Below are positions 14,980-18,816 of a stretch of 18,816 nt of DNA, in pieces. The translations under genes and the position numbers were made by a program. Below the pieces are notes generated by a model. It was not told the DNA's origin. It searched no databases and worked only from the letters and a program-made list of their open reading frames with translations. Numbering within the stretch: the first letter of the stretch is position 1; every line of letters starts with the position of its first letter. The DNA lies in contig DASVCS010000041.1 in assembly GCA_036381495.1 (NCBI GenBank), forward strand, positions 1-18,816, read 5' to 3'. This DNA is from DASVCS01 sp036381495. Its GTDB lineage: Bacteria; Gemmatimonadota; Gemmatimonadetes; Longimicrobiales; RSA9.

Positions 14980-16179
14980 TCACACCCTCCCGAATCCCGC
15001 CGCCCGCAGGACGCTCAGGAAGATCGAGGCGAAAACGATCTCGGCACCGAGTACCATCAACGTGAGCGCGACCATCGCGGGGCGTACGGCGAAGAGGACG
15101 CCGGCGCCGGCCGCGATCCAGTCGGAAAGGATCCAAAGGTCGATGACGAAGCCGGCGGCGAACAGGACGCCGCCGAGACCCACGCCGCGCCCGAGCGTGT
15201 AATGCAGGTGGAACCGGTGGATCCACGGATCCGCCGGTCCCGCATCGTGCACGAGGGCGTACGTCTTGGCGTAGATCCCGAGCAGGACGAGTTGCAGGCC
15301 GAGGATCGCCAGTGCTCCGCCGACGAACATGAAGTGGAAGTCCACGTTGAACGTGCCGAGACGGATCGGCCCGCGCAGCAGCGACAGCTCGATCCCGAGC
15401 CCCAGCAGGAGTATGAGCAGCCCGGGTGCGAGGAAGAGCCGTGTCGGGCTGAGGAGCAGCAGGTAACGCGCGACGCGCCAGCCGTCGGCCAGGCTCCGCC
15501 GCGGCCCGCTCGCGGGGCGCGGGTGAAAGCGAACGGGCACCTCGACCGCCCTGAGCCGAGCGCGCGCGGCTTCCACGAGCATCTCGCTGGCGAATTCCAT
15601 CCCTGTCGCGCCGAGCCGCATCCGCTCCAGCGCGGACCGGTCGAGTGCGCGCATCCCGCACCGGACGTCCGAGACGCTCAGGCGATAGAAGCGCCTCGAC
15701 AGATACGTCTGCAACGGCTCCAGCAAGTGCCGGTGCGCAGAGGGCATGGCACCGGGGAGGATCTGTCCGTTCCTGCGGGTCCCGAGCACCAGTTCGTAAC
15801 CGGCGCGGAGCGGCTCGATGAAGCGGTGCAGCAGGGATAGATCGTACGTACCGTCTCCATCCACGAGGAGCAGGTAGCGGCCGCGCGCGGCCTCGATGCC
15901 CCTCAGACACGCGGCGCCGTAGCCGCGGATCGGTTGGCGGACGACGATGGCGCCCGCGCGCTCGGCATCCTCGACCGAACCGTCCGTCGAGCCATTGTCG
16001 CACACGACGACCTCGCCCGAGTAGCCGTAGCGCTCGAGCGCAACCAGCGCGTCGCGGACGCATGCGCCGATCGTCCCGACCTCGTTCAGGCAGGGGATCA
16101 CGATCGAGACCTCCGGCCGCGCGCCGGACGAGGCCTCCACCACGGCACCGCCGTCGAACCCATCAGGTCCGGGCTGCAC
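14980..16179 (-). CDS. Polyprenyl-phosphate sugar synthase-like GT2 with C-terminal membrane helices
   Basis: This 399-residue protein couples a dolichyl-phosphate-sugar-synthase-like GT2 domain (about 23-235) to a membrane part with about four helices (near 242-270, 283-305, 334-352 and 364-392). GT2 marks are VSIVIPCLNEVGTI (24-37), VVCDNGSTDGS (58-68), IRGYGAACLRGI (84-95), LLVDGDGTYD (104-113) and GTRRNGQILPGAMP (133-146). The family moves a sugar from a nucleotide donor to undecaprenyl or dolichyl phosphate, making the donor used by GT-C enzymes, and four such candidates are in this operon. I place the start at GTG 16177-16179, because AAGGAGG sits five bases upstream. The frame is open for 23 codons further, but that part has no ribosome site and overlaps the upstream gene. 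With GTG the overlap is 17 bases. Confidence 0.9.
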   Translation of the reverse strand: MQPGPDGFDGGAVVEASSGARPEVSIVIPCLNEVGTIGACVRDALVALERYGYSGEVVVCDNGSTDGSVEDAERAGAIVVRQPIRGYGAACLRGIEAARGRYLLLVDGDGTYDLSLLHRFIEPLRAGYELVLGTRRNGQILPGAMPSAHRHLLEPLQTYLSRRFYRLSVSDVRCGMRALDRSALERMRLGATGMEFASEMLVEAARARLRAVEVPVRFHPRPASGPRRSLADGWRVARYLLLLSPTRLFLAPGLLILLLGLGIELSLLRGPIRLGTFNVDFHFMFVGGALAILGLQLVLLGIYAKTYALVHDAGPADPWIHRFHLHYTLGRGVGLGGVLFAAGFVIDLWILSDWIAAGAGVLFAVRPAMVALTLMVLGAEIVFASIFLSVLRAAGFGRV

Positions 16180-17536
16180 GGACGCCTCCTTCCTGGCGTA
16201 CGGATCCCCGGTCCCGCGACCGGGACGCCCGGTCGCCGGTCGCCGCACCCGGATCCGATGCTGCTGCCACGCCGGACAGCGAAAGGTAGAGCAAGGCCGG
16301 AACGCACGCGCCCAGTAGACGCCACGATGACGTTTCGATCAACCAGATCATGTCGAGTGGCGTGAGGACGTAGGCAACGGCCAGCGCCGCGATGTGCCCG
16401 CCCAGGACGAACCAGCCTGCAGCGGAGGTCCGGCGCAGGACCCCGATTCCGGCCAGGATCACGAGCGGCAGCCAGGGCGGCTCGAGCGCCATGTCGCCGA
16501 ACGCGCCGATGACCAGGAGGATCCTCTCGCCGATCACCTCGGGTGCGAGCGACGCGCTCACGAATTGCCGGCCCAGGCCGCGCGCGGCCGCGAAGCCGTG
16601 CCACGGCGCGACCAGGATGAAAGGCAGGGCGAACGGCAGGACGGCTCGAACGCTCCGCTCGCCGCGGCGTACGAGCGAGCCGATGCCGACGACCGCCGCG
16701 GCCAGGGCGAGCACGAGCCCCTCCATTTTCGCCATGGCACCGAGACTCAGGTATACACCGCAGCGCACGAACGCGCCGGGATCCGCGCGCGAAAGGCCGC
16801 GGTCCAGCTCGCCGACGGCACCGAGCAGCGCGAGCGCGACGACGACGTCTGCCGTACCGCCGGCCGCGTTGACCGCCAGCGGCCAGAACGTGACCGTGCC
16901 CGCCGCGGCGAGCGCCGCGACCCGCTCCCCGGTCCGCTCCCGCAGCGCACCCCAGAGAACGAGCGGGAGGAGCGCCAGCCACACGGTGCCGCACAGTGAA
17001 GCCAGCGCCGGCGCCGCCGCGCCGGCGTGTCGATAGAGCCACCAGTTCACCAGCGGCAACGCGAGCGGGTAACCGGGGTGCGCGAAGGCGTAGGCCCCTT
17101 CGGGATCGAGGAACCCGGGGGGAAGTGTGCCCTCCAGGAACAGAACGCGCGCCTTCAGGGCCCAGATCACCCAGCCGTCCCACCATAGGCGATCGCCGAG
17201 CGAGGATACGAAGAGCGACGCCAGCGACGCACCGGCCACGGCCAACAGCGTCAGGGCGATCCGGTCCCGCGGCCACGCGCCGGAAATCCGGAGGCCCGGA
17301 CGCCGTCGCCACACGGCGGCGGCGAGTACGGCCGCGAGTCCATAGAACGGGAGGACGGAGACTCGCGCGCCGGCCACGACCGCGACGCTCCCGACGAATG
17401 CGAGGATCGCCGTGCCCGCGGCGAAGTCGGCGGCGACCCCCGGCCCCCCAGGCCGGCGCGCCCCTATGCAGGCCAGAGCGAGCGCGCCGATCAACCAGAG
17501 CACGACGAGCGCCGCGACCGCGCGCACGACGATCAT
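16163..17536 (-). CDS. GT-C-type membrane glycosyltransferase
   Basis: This 457-residue polytopic protein has about ten hydrophobic segments. After two or three helices comes an extracytoplasmic loop with LWWDGWVIWALKARVLFLEG (117-136), whose Asp120 sits where GT-C enzymes place the catalytic acid. HPGYPLALPLVNWWLY (153-168) follows, another pattern typical of this group. It is not close to the other two GT-C proteins of the window. The C-terminal 35 residues are basic and hydrophilic. It probably uses a polyprenyl-phosphate sugar, perhaps the product of the next gene, whose coding region it overlaps by 17 bases. The start ATG overlaps the upstream stop as ATGA, and GGGGTGAG lies just upstream. 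Acceptor and sugar are unknown. A Wzy-like role cannot be excluded, as no other polymerase is seen. Confidence 0.8.
   Translation of the reverse strand: MIVVRAVAALVVLWLIGALALACIGARRPGGPGVAADFAAGTAILAFVGSVAVVAGARVSVLPFYGLAAVLAAAVWRRRPGLRISGAWPRDRIALTLLAVAGASLASLFVSSLGDRLWWDGWVIWALKARVLFLEGTLPPGFLDPEGAYAFAHPGYPLALPLVNWWLYRHAGAAAPALASLCGTVWLALLPLVLWGALRERTGERVAALAAAGTVTFWPLAVNAAGGTADVVVALALLGAVGELDRGLSRADPGAFVRCGVYLSLGAMAKMEGLVLALAAAVVGIGSLVRRGERSVRAVLPFALPFILVAPWHGFAAARGLGRQFVSASLAPEVIGERILLVIGAFGDMALEPPWLPLVILAGIGVLRRTSAAGWFVLGGHIAALAVAYVLTPLDMIWLIETSSWRLLGACVPALLYLSLSGVAAASDPGAATGDRASRSRDRGSVRQEGGVRAART
16185..16191 (-). promoter_or_regulatory. Ribosome binding site fixing a GTG start
   Basis: The minus strand reads AAGGAGG, a complete match to the anti-Shine-Dalgarno complement, five bases before GTG at 16177-16179. 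It lies inside the end of the upstream GT-C gene. It is among the strongest ribosome sites in the window and decides the start of the polyprenyl-phosphate sugar synthase-like gene. Confidence 0.85.
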
Positions 17537-18009
17537 GGCTCACCCCGTTCGTACCGGACGAAACCGCCCTCCGCGGAGGTCGGGCGCCAGCTGCGGTCCA
17601 GCACGAGATCCGGCGCGGCGATGATCCCGGCATAACCGTCGAGCGAAGGCGGCAGCGGCCCTGCGCGCACCTCAATGCGGCGGGGGTACTCGACGTGCGC
17701 GAGCTGGTATCGGATGTACGCGAGGACGAACGGATCGGACCCCGCAGGGAGGACCAGGAGCCACCGGTCGCCGTCCGGGCCGGGCGGCAGCAGCCGCCGC
17801 GTGATCGTGACCTCGGATGCGCCGATCAGTGGCATGCCGACCACGCCCTCCGTGCCCGGCGGCCGCCGCACGACGAATCCCGCCGGCCCCCGCATCGACC
17901 GGGCGAACCACTCCACGCTCACCGCGCACCAGCAGGTCAACACGATGACGGCCAGCATGCGAAGCCCCCGTGCTTCGCGGTCCGCCGACAGGCCGTTGCC
18001 ACGCACCAT
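17533..18009 (-). CDS. Small single-helix membrane protein of unknown function
   Basis: I do not recognise this 158-residue protein. One hydrophobic segment (about 18-36, LRMLAVIVLTCWCAVSVEWF) follows a short hydrophilic N-terminus with several Arg residues, so it is probably a bitopic protein with the rest outside the cytoplasm. The outer part has DRWLLVLPAGSDPFVLAYIR (81-100), a YQLAHVEYPRRIEV segment (101-114) and a hydrophilic end. The segment with an aromatic-rich helix followed by YPRR recalls, from memory, short proteins coded beside bacterial GT-C genes, but I cannot name a family. Its stop overlaps the start of the GT-C gene as ATGA, which argues for a joint complex or shared dosage. 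GAGG lies eight bases before the ATG. The gap to the methyltransferase gene is ten bases. A GT-C accessory subunit is a guess. Confidence 0.75.
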   Translation of the reverse strand: MVRGNGLSADREARGLRMLAVIVLTCWCAVSVEWFARSMRGPAGFVVRRPPGTEGVVGMPLIGASEVTITRRLLPPGPDGDRWLLVLPAGSDPFVLAYIRYQLAHVEYPRRIEVRAGPLPPSLDGYAGIIAAPDLVLDRSWRPTSAEGGFVRYERGEP

Positions 18010-18019
18010 GGCCGCGCCT

Positions 18020-18637
18020 CTACCTACGCGCCGTCGCCCACAGGTTCATTGAGAACTCGAACGTGCCGAAGCGCATCGACTCTCTCTCGAATCCGGCCTC
18101 CTCGAGCAGTGCGGCGATCCGCTCGTGCGTGTACGCATCCTGATGCTCCTCGATCTCCTCGGCGCTGACCAACCCGACGCGCGCAAGCACCCGGAGCAGC
18201 CGGTCGGTCCACGCCGCCGGCGTGGTCAGGATGTAGATCCCGCCCGGCCGCAGGACCCGCCGGATCTCGAGGAGCGTGTATTGGAGCACGTCGTGCTCGA
18301 GATGCTCGAACACGGCCAGCATGGTCACCGCCTCGATCGATCCCGAATCGAACGGGAGCGCGGTTTTCGATCCTAGGTCGTGGTGGACCAGCGTGATCCC
18401 GTCGACCCGTGCACCGCTCTCGGCCGTGAGCCTGTCGAGCCCGTACCGCTCGGTGAAGCGCGTGGTCGTCAGGAACAACGGATAGCTTCCGCAGCCGATG
18501 TCGACCAGCCGGCCGCCCCGCAGCTCTTCCGGAATCAGCCGGTTCGCCATCCGGGCGCGGTGTCGCGCCAGGAATCCTTCCAACCGGCCCTTGCCACGCG
18601 TCACGCGAGGTTCCGTGACCGACGTCTTTCCGCTCAA
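18020..18637 (-). CDS. Class I SAM-dependent methyltransferase
   Basis: This 205-residue Rossmann-fold methyltransferase is of the Methyltransf_11 type. Motif I is VDIGCGSYP (45-53), the acidic residue ending strand 2 is Asp68 in YGLD, and ALPFDSGSIEAVTMLAVFEHL (93-113) covers the strand-4 region. EIRRVLRPGGIYILTTP (124-140) is the post-motif III segment. Such enzymes in polysaccharide operons often methylate a sugar or cap a chain, but the substrate cannot be read here. The start is TTG at 18635-18637, overlapping the rmlD stop as TTGA, with GGAAGGTGGG a few bases upstream. No better-placed ATG lies before motif I except Met30, which would cut into the N-terminal helix. Confidence 0.86.
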   Translation of the reverse strand: MSGKTSVTEPRVTRGKGRLEGFLARHRARMANRLIPEELRGGRLVDIGCGSYPLFLTTTRFTERYGLDRLTAESGARVDGITLVHHDLGSKTALPFDSGSIEAVTMLAVFEHLEHDVLQYTLLEIRRVLRPGGIYILTTPAAWTDRLLRVLARVGLVSAEEIEEHQDAYTHERIAALLEEAGFERESMRFGTFEFSMNLWATARR

Positions 18638-18816
18638 ATCAACCCACCTTCCGCGAGCGCGGCGTTCAATGCGACCCGCCAGTCCGCGAGCGGCCCGACG
18701 ACCGCTTCCGTGGCCGAACAGTCCAGGACCGAGTACCGCGGCCGGCGCGCGGGCGTGGGGAACGCGTCGGAGGGCACGGCGGCGATCTCCGCGTCCAGCC
18801 CCGCGGCGCGCAGCGC
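18634..18816 (-). CDS. rmlD: dTDP-4-dehydrorhamnose reductase, C-terminal end (partial)
   Basis: The last 60 residues of a gene that enters from the right edge are visible. They contain FPTPARRPRYSVLD, the strongly conserved C-terminal signature of RmlD, followed by ADWRVALNAAL, the usual final helix with Trp. RmlD reduces dTDP-4-keto-L-rhamnose with NAD(P)H, the last step of dTDP-L-rhamnose synthesis in the cytoplasm. Its stop overlaps the TTG start of the methyltransferase gene, so both belong to one transcript. The catalytic Tyr-Lys region and the nucleotide-binding N-terminus lie outside the window. Its presence supports rhamnose in the glycan made by this operon. Confidence 0.9.
   Translation of the reverse strand, partial: ALRAAGLDAEIAAVPSDAFPTPARRPRYSVLDCSATEAVVGPLADWRVALNAALAEGGLI

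Noticed and set aside
16180..16248. Upstream extension of the polyprenyl-phosphate sugar synthase-like gene to an ATG at 16246-16248
   Set aside because: The added 23 residues are low-complexity and overlap the previous gene, while GTG at 16177-16179 has a perfect ribosome site.
1..18816. CRISPR arrays, tRNA or rRNA genes, insertion sequences, phage or attachment sites
   Set aside because: I saw no regularly spaced repeats, cloverleaf sequences, transposase motifs or terminal repeats in reading both strands.

Overview
The window comes from a G+C-rich bacterial chromosome (clearly above two thirds G+C by eye, with strong G/C preference at third codon positions, which opens long meaningless frames on the other strand). 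The gene content fits a Gram-negative, diderm bacterium: a type IV pilin with a putative sigma-54 promoter, a Wzx-type O-unit flippase, dTDP-rhamnose synthesis and several membrane-embedded GT-C enzymes. Gemmatimonadota, Eisenbacteria-like lineages or deltaproteobacterial relatives are plausible hosts, but nothing here fixes the phylum.

Every gene I can support lies on the minus strand, so the window reads from right to left. It opens at the right edge with the C-terminal end of rmlD (dTDP-4-dehydrorhamnose reductase). Then come a SAM methyltransferase, a small one-helix membrane protein of unknown function, a GT-C membrane protein, a dolichyl-phosphate-sugar-synthase-like GT2 with C-terminal membrane helices, a rhamnosyltransferase-like GT2, a Wzx flippase, five cytoplasmic glycosyltransferases (GT4, GT4-like, GT2, GT4, GT2), a YfhO-family membrane protein, and two tandem paralogous GT-C proteins. 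The genes are packed as one operon: six junctions are 4-base ATGA overlaps, one is TTGA, one is a 17-base overlap, and most others are gaps of 10 bases or fewer. The left end holds a type IV pilin gene in its own transcription unit, with a good sigma-54 promoter match and a perfect intrinsic terminator, followed by a very G-rich tract.

Inferred logic: cytoplasmic GT2/GT4 enzymes, including likely rhamnosyltransferases fed by RmlD, build an oligosaccharide on undecaprenyl phosphate, and Wzx flips it. The polyprenyl-phosphate-sugar synthase-like GT2 would make lipid-linked monosaccharides that the four GT-C/YfhO-type proteins use on the periplasmic side. No Wzy polymerase, Wzz, ABC exporter or WaaL-type ligase is recognisable in the window. 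The most interesting points are this concentration of membrane-embedded transferases beside a pilin gene, the tandem GT-C pair with a length-variable low-complexity insert, the sigma-54 pilin promoter with nearby dyads, and the terminator plus G-quadruplex-like tract.
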